Source: Scleromitrula shiraiana (lineage: Eukaryota; Ascomycota; Leotiomycetes; Helotiales; Sclerotiniaceae). From it: a stretch of DNA of 64,000 bases. The translations under genes were made by a program, and so were the position numbers. Below, in pieces: positions 33,665 through 44,496 of the stretch. Under the pieces are notes generated by a model that saw nothing but the letters and a program-made list of their open reading frames with translations, was not told where the DNA came from and did not search any database. The stretch spans positions 1,426,001 through 1,490,000 of the forward strand of contig JABELC010000003.1 of NCBI GenBank assembly GCA_028455995.1, written 5' to 3'. Numbering within the stretch: position 1 is the stretch's first letter; the number at the start of each line of letters is the position of its first letter.

Positions 33665-34894
33665 TCATTTCCATTCACGCACCGGAAGAGATAAGACTTT
33701 CCACTGAGCTTCATCCAACAAATTTGGATCACATTTAGCAAAACTTTGCTTCTCCCAACGATCCAAAAGAGTACCCCTTTCAAGGCTACTAATTCCCTGC
33801 TGACCATTATCTCTATCCGTCACATTACACCATTTTTCCTCCCAAGGAGATGATCCATTTCCCAGATTCATCAATCTAGTTATTGAAAACGTTACCCCTT
33901 TACTCCCATGATCTTTCACTCCCATCTTAAACTCTGTGTCACAGAATGTACATTTTAATAAAGAATTACATTCCTCACAGGGGGGTACGCGATTGATCAT
34001 TTGATCCACCATGCATTTAATGCGAAACATTTTGAGTCGGTAATCTTGAGTAGATAAATGTGCGCATATGTGAAAGCCTGCCGCTAATTCACTAATCCAA
34101 TCTATTTCCGGATGAAGGAAGAAATTGGGAATCAGGATGGAAGATTGAGAGCGGAAGAGCGCCTCGTTGCGATCGATGCGTGTTTCGTGGGCAATACAAG
34201 TTCGAAGAAAAGGATCGGGTTCGTCCTGATAATACTTGATCAGTTTGTCGCCCGTTCGAGAGAGGAAGGAGAGGTATTCGGAGGGATCTTTGCCGAGTCG
34301 ATGTTGCTTTAGTGCCATTTTGAGCTTGATGAATTTGAAATCGCTAAACAGCAGGCTTGAAATTTGGCGACTTTGATCGTCCTTGTAGCAGGCTCGCCAG
34401 GAAGCATTATTTGCTTTGTGAAGTATTCGGCATCGATGACAATGGATATATTCTGCCGTTTCTAGATCCAACATATCAAGAAGCTTGGCTCGTTCTATGA
34501 GTGATTCCGAAGATAGTGTGCATTCTTGATATGCCACGGTTCCTACAATCTTCATCAGATTTTTGGAACAGAGAGATAGGGCTGTGGCAGATGATGGTTG
34601 TAGAAAATTGGTGGCGATATATTGAATAATTTCGCATGGAAGACCCAATAACCCAAGTGCATGAGATCTGGAAGGTTCTTTGTAAAGGGTGCCATCTTTT
34701 GAAATTATGTTCTCTAAAGGTTTATTGGTTTTTGGAAATGAAGGGTTTGCTACCAGAGGGGCGATTCCCCGCCTTCGATATGCCCATTCCAGATTACAAA
34801 GATCAGACGCTTCATTTATTTTCCTTTCCTGCTCCCATTTCATCTTGATGTTTGGGGAGAAAGGCGATGAGCCAATAAGGTCGATCGCACTCAT
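33665..34894 (-). CDS. F-box-like protein with Cys pairs, 409 aa
   Basis: A single-exon gene starting MSAIDLIGSSPFSP. An F-box-like helix set, LGLLGLPCEIIQYIATNFL followed by ALSLCSKNLMKIVG, lies near residues 80-115, in the place usual for fungal F-box proteins with a long N-terminal lead. HCHRCRILH (about 151-159) and CEECNSLLKCTFCDTEF (about 302-318) hold paired Cys/His that may bind zinc. Such proteins form large lineage-specific families in Sclerotiniaceae-like fungi as I recall them. The proposed role is SCF adaptor, by family; the target is unknown. The frame is open throughout with no lesion. Confidence 0.7.
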   Translation of the reverse strand: MSAIDLIGSSPFSPNIKMKWEQERKINEASDLCNLEWAYRRRGIAPLVANPSFPKTNKPLENIISKDGTLYKEPSRSHALGLLGLPCEIIQYIATNFLQPSSATALSLCSKNLMKIVGTVAYQECTLSSESLIERAKLLDMLDLETAEYIHCHRCRILHKANNASWRACYKDDQSRQISSLLFSDFKFIKLKMALKQHRLGKDPSEYLSFLSRTGDKLIKYYQDEPDPFLRTCIAHETRIDRNEALFRSQSSILIPNFFLHPEIDWISELAAGFHICAHLSTQDYRLKMFRIKCMVDQMINRVPPCEECNSLLKCTFCDTEFKMGVKDHGSKGVTFSITRLMNLGNGSSPWEEKWCNVTDRDNGQQGISSLERGTLLDRWEKQSFAKCDPNLLDEAQWKVLSLPVREWK

Positions 34895-36046
34895 GGTGTA
34901 AAATTATATAATAGATAATACTGGAGAGACAGCATGAGGGGAAATGCAATCAATTAAATAGATCAACTGTCAGTAGCGCTAACAACGAAAATCAACTAGA
35001 TTGCGTCTAGTTTGTTGAGCCCAATGTTCGAGAACAACCTGCGGAGGTGACCTCCATCTTCTCCCGAGGGTAGCGCAACAGTTCGCTCTTAAGCTGATAG
35101 AGTCAAGTCAAGTTATACTTTCACTTGTAGTAGACTTGAAGGATTTATATCACACTGTTCTTTTGGTTTGAATCATGTGATAGGTCTATTGAGTTCTAGA
35201 TTCCCAAGTAGTACTCACTAAGTACATAGTGGATGTTTAGCACTCAATAACATAACTAAAATCTTGTTACCAATAGTTACTATTCTTCAGTGACATCATA
35301 TGCCGTATCTATTCCGAACGTTCCGTAAGTCCATGGCTCCTAACTAAAGGTACTTAAAGCTTAGTTTTATGGTTCATGGCATTTTCTAGTTTTCATTTTC
35401 TCTTTTACTTTCACCCTTTATTTGTAGTGAGTGACATGGAGAAATGGAGATGGAAATATAGTTACATAAAGTAAGAATGTTCTGGAGTTCGATGAGGCTA
35501 ATCTGCGGGGCAAGAATCTGGAATGCAACATCGCCTTCGATTTCAGCCCGACGTAATCGCGGCTCTGATGTTCAATGATGATTGCAATTGTATTTTAATA
35601 TTTCAATTAAAAAATCCAAGGAACTACCCAAGGATGAGTTATAATTATACTCAATTATCTAGACTTTCTTAAATCTAAGTACCAATTCAAGTGGATGCCC
35701 TAAATCGCCGATGATGAATTTCAAACCCATTCCATACCCAATTTCAAGCGCCAATCCATACCGTACATATCCTCTCTTGTTGCCCAAATGTTCTACTTAT
35801 TGAAGTGAAGAAATAAAATTAAAAATTGATAAGACCCCTTCCTCGAAACTCAAACCCTGGTGTCGCTGTATCCATGGTATCCCATCCAATCCAACCCCCT
35901 TCCATGCAATCCATCTTAATCCAATCATGGTATTCATAAAAGATATGCCAAATAACCAATTGTTACTGAGTTAAACAAGAAGAAAGACAAATGCCATGCC
36001 ATGCAAAAAAATCGAATCGAATTATATCATATCACATACTGCCTAT
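34895..36046. other. 1.15-kb spacer upstream of the F-box-like gene
   Basis: This contains the promoter of the F-box-like gene and the 3' region of the lipase gene. A short perfect inverted repeat AACTAGA-TTGCG-TCTAGTT lies at about 34994-35013. No gene is seen. Confidence 0.4.
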
Positions 36047-38479
36047 TTATGCAGCATCCCTCATATCATCTTCCTTCCATTGATGTGATAATCTCTTGTA
36101 CATCAACTCAGGACTATTCGGTTCTGTAACACTACCCCTCCCCATTTTCGTCGTTTTCAATGGCGAAATCACAGTAGGTGCATAGACAAATGCAGGTGCA
36201 TGTCTAAGAAAAGTTGGACTTGTCGCAAGAACTCTGTCCGTTCCTGCGGTGACGGGTTGAGCACTAGAGAAGAAATCTATTTCCCTCTGCTGTTTTGGTT
36301 TGATGACTTCAGCTAATTCCGGTTCCGGACTACTTTCATCGGTGTGGGAATCGATATCTGCGTCGGAGCTTGGATGTGTGAAAGCTGTCTCGCCGGCGGA
36401 CGATAAATCATGAAGTTGAAGTAAACTCTTAGAGCGATCTGGGAATATAAATTCTTGGTTTTCTCTTCCTAGTTTCGGAGTACGATGTGGTGTATTCTGT
36501 GCTGAGTGAGGTCCAGACTGCTTGGGCGGCGGTTGAGAGCGACGAGGAAAACTCAGGAGGCTGCTTGTTGCCTTCAATGTAGGCCTAGAAAAGGTTCCTT
36601 GGTTCCTCAAATCTTCGTCTGGCTCGTTGTCACTATCCCGAGAATCTCGTAAATCTCCGCGATCGGCTGTCCTTTTTCTACCGATTCTCTTCAAAGAAGG
36701 TACATCTCCGGTTCTCAATCGTCGTAAATCTACCTGACTAGGGCTGAACACTACCCTCGCTCTCAATATTTGTACAGCAGCATCCAACTCCAATTCAATA
36801 GCACAATGGTTTTTGATGCGACTCAACCTAGGCCATGTAGCCCGTTCGCCGCATAAACATGCTTGGATCATGTATTCGGTAGTTGGGTTTTTCAACATCC
36901 TTGGAAAGTCCTTGTAATTAATTTCTGGTAAGATAGTAATATCTCCCGAGTACTTTTGACTTAGAATAGATTTGCATTTGGTGACAAGATTGGGGAAAAA
37001 CCCCAGCTCGGCCAAAACCTGCATCCGATGTAATGCCTCGTCCTTAGCCAAATGTGTGAGTTTGTAGACCCAGCCAGGCCCGGTGCTCTCATCCGTTTGT
37101 ACGCCCTTGCTAATGGCTTCCTCGTCCTTAGCTAGGAATGGTATTACATGAGGATTGACTTGAGAGACAATGAAGTGATTAACATTGAACATCTCTGCTA
37201 GTCGAGTCATAGGTAGATCATTATCGACACTGCCATCAATCCATAGTTGCGGCGTTGGATTCCAAGGAGAGTTCTCCCCCGTGATGGGATTCTTGACAAG
37301 GAGTTCGGCTGCAGAAAAGAGAAAAGGTACAGAACACGAGGCAGCAACCGCAGACCAAATCATGACATTGGGTGCAGTTACATAATTAAGAAGTCGAGGT
37401 AATTCGTAAACAGAAGCGGAGGAGACACATATGTTTAGGATACGACGAGAGCGATTATAGGCTTCCTGAAATGTCATATCTCCGAGAAGATCTCTCATAA
37501 CTCTCGTCAAATGTTTGATGTCTATCCAGGCTCCTTTTGTTAACAATCGTTGAAGTCGTTCTAAAACCCCATCTTCCCTCCCATCTTCTTCAAATACAGC
37601 CAAATCTCCGTATGGAAAATCCCTCAGCACTTCCGGAATCTCCTCATCAGTTCTTGTACACAAGATCGCACACACAATACTTCCAGCGGAAGCACCGGAT
37701 ATGATCCTGGGTAGCAGACGTGCCTCGAATAATGCCTTCAGCACCCCGATATGGTTCATCCCAAAGGTCGCCCCACCACTCAATAGCAGAGCACTCCTCC
37801 CAAAAGCCTGCCTCGCATAGACGACCTGCTCCAGTATATCTTTAGCTTCCAGCCCATCCGGCAAGCTATACTTGCTAGTCTCAACCAAAGCTCGTATTGT
37901 ATCCAGTGTAGAATCAATATACCTTTCAATAGCGTCCTTCGTCCCGATATGGCTGTGTTTATATAACCTAATGTTCCCCATCCCTCCCAGATCCCTCGAC
38001 AATGAAGTTCGCACCAAGTTCAGCATCTTTTTGATATCGCAATCAATTCTGGCTGTATCCGTTTGTTTCGTCCTTGCCTCGATCAATACTGCGTCGAAAT
38101 CTGGAGATGAGGAATTTTGTTTCCATGCGTCGTTGTCCTCGAGAGTATCGAGTTCGCTCGCGGCATTCTTCCAAGCTTCCATTGTCTCTGCGTTCTTCAT
38201 CCTCAATTGCAAGATTTGTCTCCTTTCTTCTTTCTTACATATCGCAACTCTTTCTTTCTCCGTCAACCCATCTCGTGCATATTGTACTCTGTTGTTGACA
38301 ACATCTGCGCCCGTCCTTAATATTCTCGCAGCTGGTCCTAACAAACTCCAAGAAGACGGCGATATTTTCGCCACCCCATCGTATGGGTACTCGTCAATAG
38401 AAGTCGCAAATGCAGAGGTACTGATATTATCGTCGACACAAAATTGTGAGGGCTTCTGGAGGTATCCTAAGAACACCAT
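36047..38479 (-). CDS. Patatin-like triacylglycerol lipase (Tgl3/4/5 type), 810 aa
   Basis: A single-exon gene starting MVFLGYLQKP. Residues about 100-195 match the DUF3336 region that precedes the patatin domain in Tgl3/Tgl4/Tgl5 lipid-droplet lipases (WKNAASELD, RDLGGMGNIRLY). The patatin domain follows: oxyanion loop LSGGATFGMNHIG (about 233-245), nucleophile elbow ISGASAGS with Ser264, and the dyad Asp in LWIDGSVDNDLP (Asp415). Both catalytic residues are present. The expected role is hydrolysis of triacylglycerol, and possibly lysophospholipid acylation as described for yeast relatives. The C-terminal 200 residues are Ser/Pro/Arg-rich and disordered, a likely phosphoregulated tail. No intron is needed. 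Confidence 0.92.
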   Translation of the reverse strand: MVFLGYLQKPSQFCVDDNISTSAFATSIDEYPYDGVAKISPSSWSLLGPAARILRTGADVVNNRVQYARDGLTEKERVAICKKEERRQILQLRMKNAETMEAWKNAASELDTLEDNDAWKQNSSSPDFDAVLIEARTKQTDTARIDCDIKKMLNLVRTSLSRDLGGMGNIRLYKHSHIGTKDAIERYIDSTLDTIRALVETSKYSLPDGLEAKDILEQVVYARQAFGRSALLLSGGATFGMNHIGVLKALFEARLLPRIISGASAGSIVCAILCTRTDEEIPEVLRDFPYGDLAVFEEDGREDGVLERLQRLLTKGAWIDIKHLTRVMRDLLGDMTFQEAYNRSRRILNICVSSASVYELPRLLNYVTAPNVMIWSAVAASCSVPFLFSAAELLVKNPITGENSPWNPTPQLWIDGSVDNDLPMTRLAEMFNVNHFIVSQVNPHVIPFLAKDEEAISKGVQTDESTGPGWVYKLTHLAKDEALHRMQVLAELGFFPNLVTKCKSILSQKYSGDITILPEINYKDFPRMLKNPTTEYMIQACLCGERATWPRLSRIKNHCAIELELDAAVQILRARVVFSPSQVDLRRLRTGDVPSLKRIGRKRTADRGDLRDSRDSDNEPDEDLRNQGTFSRPTLKATSSLLSFPRRSQPPPKQSGPHSAQNTPHRTPKLGRENQEFIFPDRSKSLLQLHDLSSAGETAFTHPSSDADIDSHTDESSPEPELAEVIKPKQQREIDFFSSAQPVTAGTDRVLATSPTFLRHAPAFVYAPTVISPLKTTKMGRGSVTEPNSPELMYKRLSHQWKEDDMRDAA

Positions 38480-39841
38480 AGTTTTCCCTATACGCCATGC
38501 GAAGTACTTGGTGTTCCTCCCAATATGATGTATAGTTCTTGATTCGTAGTAAATTTGATCCTCACAATCATAGATTGATTAATTTACAAAGAGGGAATAA
38601 ATGTGCGAAAGTGCTGGGTATTATATTCGAATTCCAGTCCAATTCCTAACTGATTAATGTACCGGCAGTTATAAGGAATCTCCGTGGTCGATCATTAGCA
38701 AGTGTCACGTCACACGAGTTACAGGGTATGCACATGTTGTAAAGAATCAAATTCCTAGATTTTGAAACAAGGGAAAAGTTAAGGAAAAGTTCAGCTGATG
38801 CGAATAATCTGTTGTTATTATTTATTTTTAACCTATAAAAATTGGAAAGAGAAGAATTAATTGTTCCTTTTCTTTGTCCTTTTTATTGTTACTGGTTGCG
38901 GTGCTGTGCTGTTTGTATATAGATTTCTCAATTCCCATCCCCACCAATATATCCACCAAGCCCTGGGGGGGAACATAATAAAGTTTTACTCCAGTCTCTC
39001 ATGGATATCCATGGACTACTATTCTATTACTAGTATTCTCCCCACAGTTACAGCAAATCAAATAATACCAAGTCAAATAATACCGAGAACACCTAGATAT
39101 TATGCTTGAGGGGCGAGGAGAAGAAAAGTTCATGCAGTACTCTACTATCTACTCAAAGTGCCAAACGGGGGAAATTGTTACTCCAAAGGAACAGTGATAT
39201 ATACAATACCATTCTTTCTTTCTTTCTACTCAGCTGGTACTTCTCTTTTCAAATACAAATCTAATCTTGAAGGGGCTTGCATAAACCAACAACTCCGCCA
39301 GCCACCAAACTTAAAATCTGCAACATCAGTTCGATCACTTGGGACTACATTGAATTCAGCGTCAAACCCGGGGTATGCACTTACAATGGTTCACAAGACC
39401 AATCTTATCTTATTGAATTTTGAGATTTCCGAGATCAACTCCAGTACTTCCAAGACCTATATTACCTAGAAGATTGTGGCACATGGTAAGCATGACTGTT
39501 ATGACATGTGAAATATTCTAGCGGTATTCGGCATGTGAAAGCGAAAATTTTCTTCTTTCGTTGCTGTATTGCATTGCATGTAAGTAGCACTATGATAGTA
39601 GAATATCAAAAACAAAATCTTCATTCAACAACTATACTTGCTATATTTGTAACCAAAGCAAAAAGGGGTATACGCTTTGTTACGTTCAAACGCCGAGTTC
39701 CTCCCAAAAATATGACGAGGCTTAGATGCGTCCAAACGTCGAGTTCGTAACCAATACTTCAAATCAAATCAAATGCAAAAGAATCCAACATCAAAATATT
39801 CCCCCTCGCCAGAACCATCTCTTACTCCACGACCGACTGAC
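38480..39841. other. 1.36-kb spacer without a supported gene
   Basis: This holds the promoter of the lipase gene and the 3' flank of the dioxygenase gene. Frames up to 103 codons (39158-39469) lack protein-like composition or family motifs. Confidence 0.35.
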
Positions 39842-41086
39842 TTAATAAAGCTTGCCATCAGGTCCCATAACTCCCTCGGAGGCTGCCATGTTGCATTGTC
39901 TGAACAATCTCTTCTCCTCCGGGCTGAACGCTCCCACAACGGAGTGCAAAACTCCTTGATTATTGAACAAGACAAGGTCACCCTCGACCCAATCGTGAGG
40001 GTAAACATATTGAGGACTAATGGCAGGTCTTTGCAATCGGTAAACCAAATCTCTCACTTCCTTCAGATCCGTCATAACCTCTCCATTTGGCAAATGAATT
40101 GCTTTAACAGCACTAGGATGAATCTGAAGTGCCAAGTTTCCCGTGACAGGATTCTTCCAGCACATAGGCAAGATTTTGATGTCTTTCTCATCTATGGGGG
40201 GAAGTTCGGATGCGGGTAATTCTGTACCCTCGGTCACCATGCCAAGACCGGTTGAACGTGATCGAGCCGGAGACATCCAAATGTAAGGATGTGCTGCATA
40301 TTCCACCTTTGCGTTTTGCACAAACTCTTTGTCTTCCTCACTCAACATGTTGTACATGTTTTGCCCAGATACAAATGCTGTGGTACCAAGGGGAACATCG
40401 AGTACATCGCCGCTATCATCATCGTAGAGAAGAGTTTGACGGCGGCCGGCGGGGACTTTGACAGCCATGAGGGATGTGACTTTGGGTGGATTGAGAGCGT
40501 AAAGAGCAGCCTGAAGATATTTTGTCAGATTAGTGTATCCAAAATCAAGCGTGTAGATAAAATTACATCAATATGCCATCTATAGAAGCGTGTGAAGTCC
40601 AAATCGTCTTTCTCTGGAATCGAAGTCTTGTGGAACACCTTGTGGTGAGGATGCTTCAAAGTGATGTTTTTCAAACCCTCATATTCCTCATAGAAACCGT
40701 TCCCAATGACTTGTACTTGCGTTTGGTGGGGGATAGTCTTTAAGTCTGGATGAAGAACAGATCGTTTAGCATCAAGAGTTTTGCCGTGACCATAGTTATC
40801 TACATAAGAAATTGTTAGTCATCACTCAACTAAGAAGGTAATCCTAAGATAGAAACGCACCAGATGTAGGGTCAAATCTACGAGTAAGCTCATATTGGGC
40901 TCTTGGTGATAGACCATTTTGATTCTTGAGCACCACAACATGGTGGTTATATAGAGCATCCCGGATGACTGCGAAATCCTCATCACTAAGCTTCTCCAGA
41001 TTGACGTTTTCAATTTGGACACCAAAGTCGACAGAGGAGTTCGATGGTATGGGGATAGGTTTTACTTCCAGAGTTTTAACCGCCAT
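39842..41086 (-). CDS. xanA: Alpha-ketoglutarate-dependent xanthine dioxygenase (XanA type)
   Basis: A TauD/TfdA-superfamily non-heme iron(II) dioxygenase that hydroxylates xanthine to uric acid using alpha-ketoglutarate and O2, the fungal alternative to xanthine dehydrogenase. Exons are 41086-40861, 40799-40567 and 40510-39842, an exact 375-residue frame. The metal ligands HxD lie in RWHID (His151, Asp153) and the distal His in GVLHSVVG (His342). These are each two residues beyond the ligand positions I recall for Aspergillus XanA (149/151/340), which supports this assignment within the family. Other blocks are LNPPKVTSLMAVKVPAGRRQT, PLGTTAFVSG, WMSPARSRSTGLGM, CWKNPVTGNLALQIHPSAV and HDWVEGDLVLFNN. 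Intron 1 is 61 nt and intron 2 is 56 nt. No other purine-catabolic gene is adjacent. Confidence 0.9.
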
Positions 41087-41613
41087 GTTGAATATTTTGA
41101 TATAAGTGGATAATAGATGAGGATAGTTGTGAGTTCTGTTATACAAGTAATTGGTCGTTCTAGATCGATTGGGGGAGAGGAATAGATCATGGCGGGGCGG
41201 GCTTTGTCTTATATGGGTTCACAAGTGGCGGGGTGACGGAAGCGACCGACCATATTCGGACAATACGTGATATTGTTCTAGCTATCGGATCTAGCATATT
41301 GAATGGGATAGTAAATCGCTATGAATAAGAACAAGTGTGAATCGTTTCTATTGATGGCCGTTGATCTCCACGCGTTATCAACCCTAACAAAGATAAGAAC
41401 CTCATAAGCTTAGGAACATGGCTATCAATCAGATTAGGTAGGTCGGAGCTCGCCGAAATCGATTCCGATTGGCAGGAAAACTTAAAGTACAGAAGTATCC
41501 GATGGATATCAAGTAATGATAATTCCATGTAGTTTCTTAGACATACACGGTACAAGACCTCCCAAAAGATTAATTTAGTAGCACGATTTCATCCAAATAA
41601 CAGAAATCCCATC
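41087..41613. other. Spacer between xanA-type gene and broken regulator
   Basis: About 530 bp containing the promoter of the dioxygenase gene. A CGGCGGG-like GC-rich segment lies at about 41190-41240 (GGCGGGGCGGGC, GGCGGGGTGACGG). No gene is seen. Confidence 0.35.
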
Positions 41614-42870
41614 TCAACAAGCGAACGCATAACTATTCAGCATGGCCCATACTTTCCACGGACTAACATCTATTCCATCCTCGAGGAGTTGAGCAATAAC
41701 CTTGGCATTGCGAATTCCGAAGTGGCTACTTATATAATGCAGTTGTTCGATTATCCAGGGTGCCATTTCTGGAACCGCCTTGGATCTTGCCGCGACGAAT
41801 AGCGGGAAGATGAGTGCGTAGCAGTTTAAGCTGTGATTGGGAGTATGGGAATGGGTCCAAATATCATGGTCTGGGTCATGAGATGCCGATCGTGATAGGT
41901 GTTTCGGTCTCTCGGATGGTAGTAGTCTCTGTATAGCTGCCCCGCTGCATTCGATATATTGAGGTACCGATCAATAGTAGTACTATGGTTTCATCATTGG
42001 CCAGGACGCTGTTTTGTATTTCGCTATTCAAGTTCGCAAATTTTATCATCAAATCCGATATCCGCAATGAAGGATCATGGGCATCTGAGTGTTTCTTTAT
42101 GTAGACTTGGACTTTGTGTAAATTCTCGGGGGTTGGTAGTCCACTGGAGATATAGCTGATAGTATAGTGTGTGCTGAGACGTACTAGTATTTTACGTTCA
42201 GCTGGATCCCAAAATTTCTCCAAACCACGAAGTTGCGCAAGAGCAAGAGCGCCATCAACATGGCTCTTCCATAACTTGTTAGTTCGAGGTTCGTTGCTGG
42301 TGACTTTTTCCAAGAGGTCAAGTAACAGAAATGTCATCAATGTTGTATCCTTGGTTGCGTTTGCGGAACATTTCAAGTTATCGTTAGCTAGCTGCAAAGC
42401 TAAAACGTATCTCTCTCTGGCAATTGCTAGAGCAGAGTCTGAATAAACTTGATGCCAAAGATATGCCAAGCTACATGCTTCTATCGCTAATGTCAAATGC
42501 TTTGGAGTACCGGTAGGGTGACAATAAGGATTGAGAAATTCCCAATATCTCGAGGTAGCATAATGAGCAAAGAACGAATCACGAGCTTGCAGGTCTATCG
42601 AGAGGGGCATAGTTGTTATCTTTGATCGTGATCCATCTTTTAATGCTTTCTTTATAACGGGCCGGCTTTCATTGTGAATCCGGAGTTTATCTGTATCGCG
42701 ATACCCAGAACAAGGCACCTTAGCTCTGATACACTAGCCACATGGACCGTTACGAATATCACACTGCACTTGGTCAACTCCTAATTCTAGGATTAGACTT
42801 GTGGACTTACCTTTGCTCGCCGAATTCTGCATCTCTCGGAAGCTTTTGAAGGCTTCCCGCGAAACACCAT
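41614..42870 (-). pseudogene. Zn2Cys6 transcription factor pseudogene
   Basis: The binuclear-cluster domain is recognisable across a normal intron: exon 42870-42811 (MVFRGKPSKASERCRIRRAK), then 42763 onward (CDIRNGPCG, stop, CIRAKVPCSGYRD). Three lesions are visible. The first cluster Cys is Ser (TCC) where the family has Cys in KACERCR. A TAG at 42736-42734 replaces the residue between Gly and the fifth Cys. The middle homology region is then open (about 42733-41876, LAIEACSLAYLWHQVYS, LRISDLMIKFANLNSEI), but it jumps to a different frame for the C-terminal block (IFPLFVAARS, WIIEQLHYISSHFGIRNAK, SPWKVWAMLNSYA, stop at 41614), with family sequence missing in between. The intact relative would be a fungal-specific regulator. 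It cannot make a working DNA-binding protein as read. Confidence 0.85.
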
Positions 42871-43442
42871 GATCCGCATTCGAATTTCTTATAAGTGACG
42901 AATATCCAAAAATGAATTGAAAGTAAAGAAAAATTTCTATGGTTGCGTTTTCTGGATGTTAGAGCTTCAGCAGGGGCTCGACTCAGCGCTATACTATATA
43001 CGGAAAGCATTTCGAAAATTAGTGCAAATTGCTCATTGGCTTATGACAAGGCGAAAATTGCATTTGGTATGTAATTCGAAAATTCAGATAACAATCCAAC
43101 GTGAAAATTGCATGTGGTATATAGTTCGAAATGAAAGATAACTCTAAATCATGATTGCATCAATTTACGCCAAAAGATGCCCAAATCTTGCAATTTTGGA
43201 GGCTGAGATTCAAATATTCGTAATCAACACTATCACAAATGACATGACGCCATGCCACATATAGAATGCTTTTCGAAACGATAATGGGCTTATAAAATGT
43301 TTGGGATTATGAAATATCTTATCTTGTTAAGGAGGCCCAAATGATTTATTATAAAAGGATTGTTGTCACTAGCACTTCTCTACTCATCTTTCCTTCTTTG
43401 CTAGAAACAACAAGTCCACCTTATTAAACCCTATGTATCATC
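42871..43442. promoter_or_regulatory. Former divergent promoter of two broken genes
   Basis: This 572-bp head-to-head spacer lies between the regulator pseudogene and the dehydrogenase pseudogene. A repeated GAAAATTGCAT(T/G)TGGTAT motif occurs at about 43051-43071 and 43100-43122. A TATA-like TTATTATAAAAGG lies about 90 bp before the dehydrogenase ATG. Confidence 0.5.
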
Positions 43443-44496
43443 ATGACTATCTTTGCTGCCTCCATTCGTCATCAATTCATCTCATACCCACCTCGCCCAA
43501 CCTCATCATTCAAGGGGAAAACGGTCATAGTCACAGGTGCTAATTCGGGTCTTGGTCTGGAAGCCTGTTGCTGGTTGATACGTCTTGGGGCTTCTCAAGT
43601 CATCATTGCATGCCGGGATCTCGAGAGAGGGCAAAAAGCAGCGAAAAAGATTCAAGCTACAACTTCTTGTTCATCTGATGTACTCAAGGTAAGACATCTC
43701 GAAATGAGCTCATATGCCTCAGTACAGAGTTTGTCCCAAAAAGTCAACGAGGAACTACCCCGAGTTGATGCAGTTATCGCCAATGCTGGAGTGAATAAGC
43801 TTAGCTTTGGCATAATGGAGGAAGATGAAGAGACTGTTACTACCAATGTGGTATCAACCTCTTTACTGGCATTCCTTCTCCATTCTAAGCTCAGCGAGAC
43901 AGCAAAGAAATACAATACATAAACTCATTTCACCGTGACTGCCTCGGAGCTTTATGAAGTTGCAAAGTTCAAGGAACGTAACGTTCCGGAGGGACAAATA
44001 TTTGCGACACTCGCCGATAAAAAACAATTCAGCATGTTCGATCGCTATAATATCTCGAAGTTGATGGGCATGTTCGCCGTTAAGCAGATCACCTCTATGT
44101 CCCCAGCAAGTTCTAGTGGCGTTATCGTAAATTGTGTAGCTCCAGGGTGACTTTTCCAATCTTCTTTAGCAGACTACTTCCTGTTTGTTGATGATCCTCA
44201 TCTAACTTTCATCGCATGACAGATTCTGTCAGAGTGAACTTGGACGAGATATGGATAACTTCTTCACTCGGTTCCTTATGAAGCTTCTCGCTCGCCCGAC
44301 CGAGGTTGGTGCGATAACTTTGGCATATGGCGCCAGTGCTGGATCAGACTCTCATGGCGAATACCTACCATATTGCAAGATAACGCCAACTGTAGGTCTT
44401 GTGGAAGGAAAATCCGGCATCGATTCACAAAAAAGGATATGCCTGGAGGTTCAACAGAAGTTAGAGGCTATACAGCCAGGTGTAACAAGTTTGTGA
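43443..44496 (+). pseudogene. Short-chain dehydrogenase pseudogene (one nonsense codon)
   Basis: The sequence encodes an almost complete NAD(P)-dependent SDR of 325 codons: exon 43443-44146, a 76-nt intron (donor GTGACT, acceptor GACAG), exon 44223-44496. The cofactor motif TGANSGLGLEA, IACRDLERG, NAGVNKL, the catalytic Ser in VTASE and the YNISK Tyr/Lys motif are all present, as is the VNCVAPGFCQSEL region. Translation is broken by TAA at 43920-43922, between KKYNT and THFTVTASE, in a region without splice sites. The codon is what a CAA would become by one C-to-T change. Apart from that, nothing is lost, so the lesion is recent or a sequencing error. It could still give a 159-residue N-terminal fragment. 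The original substrate is unknown. Confidence 0.85.
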
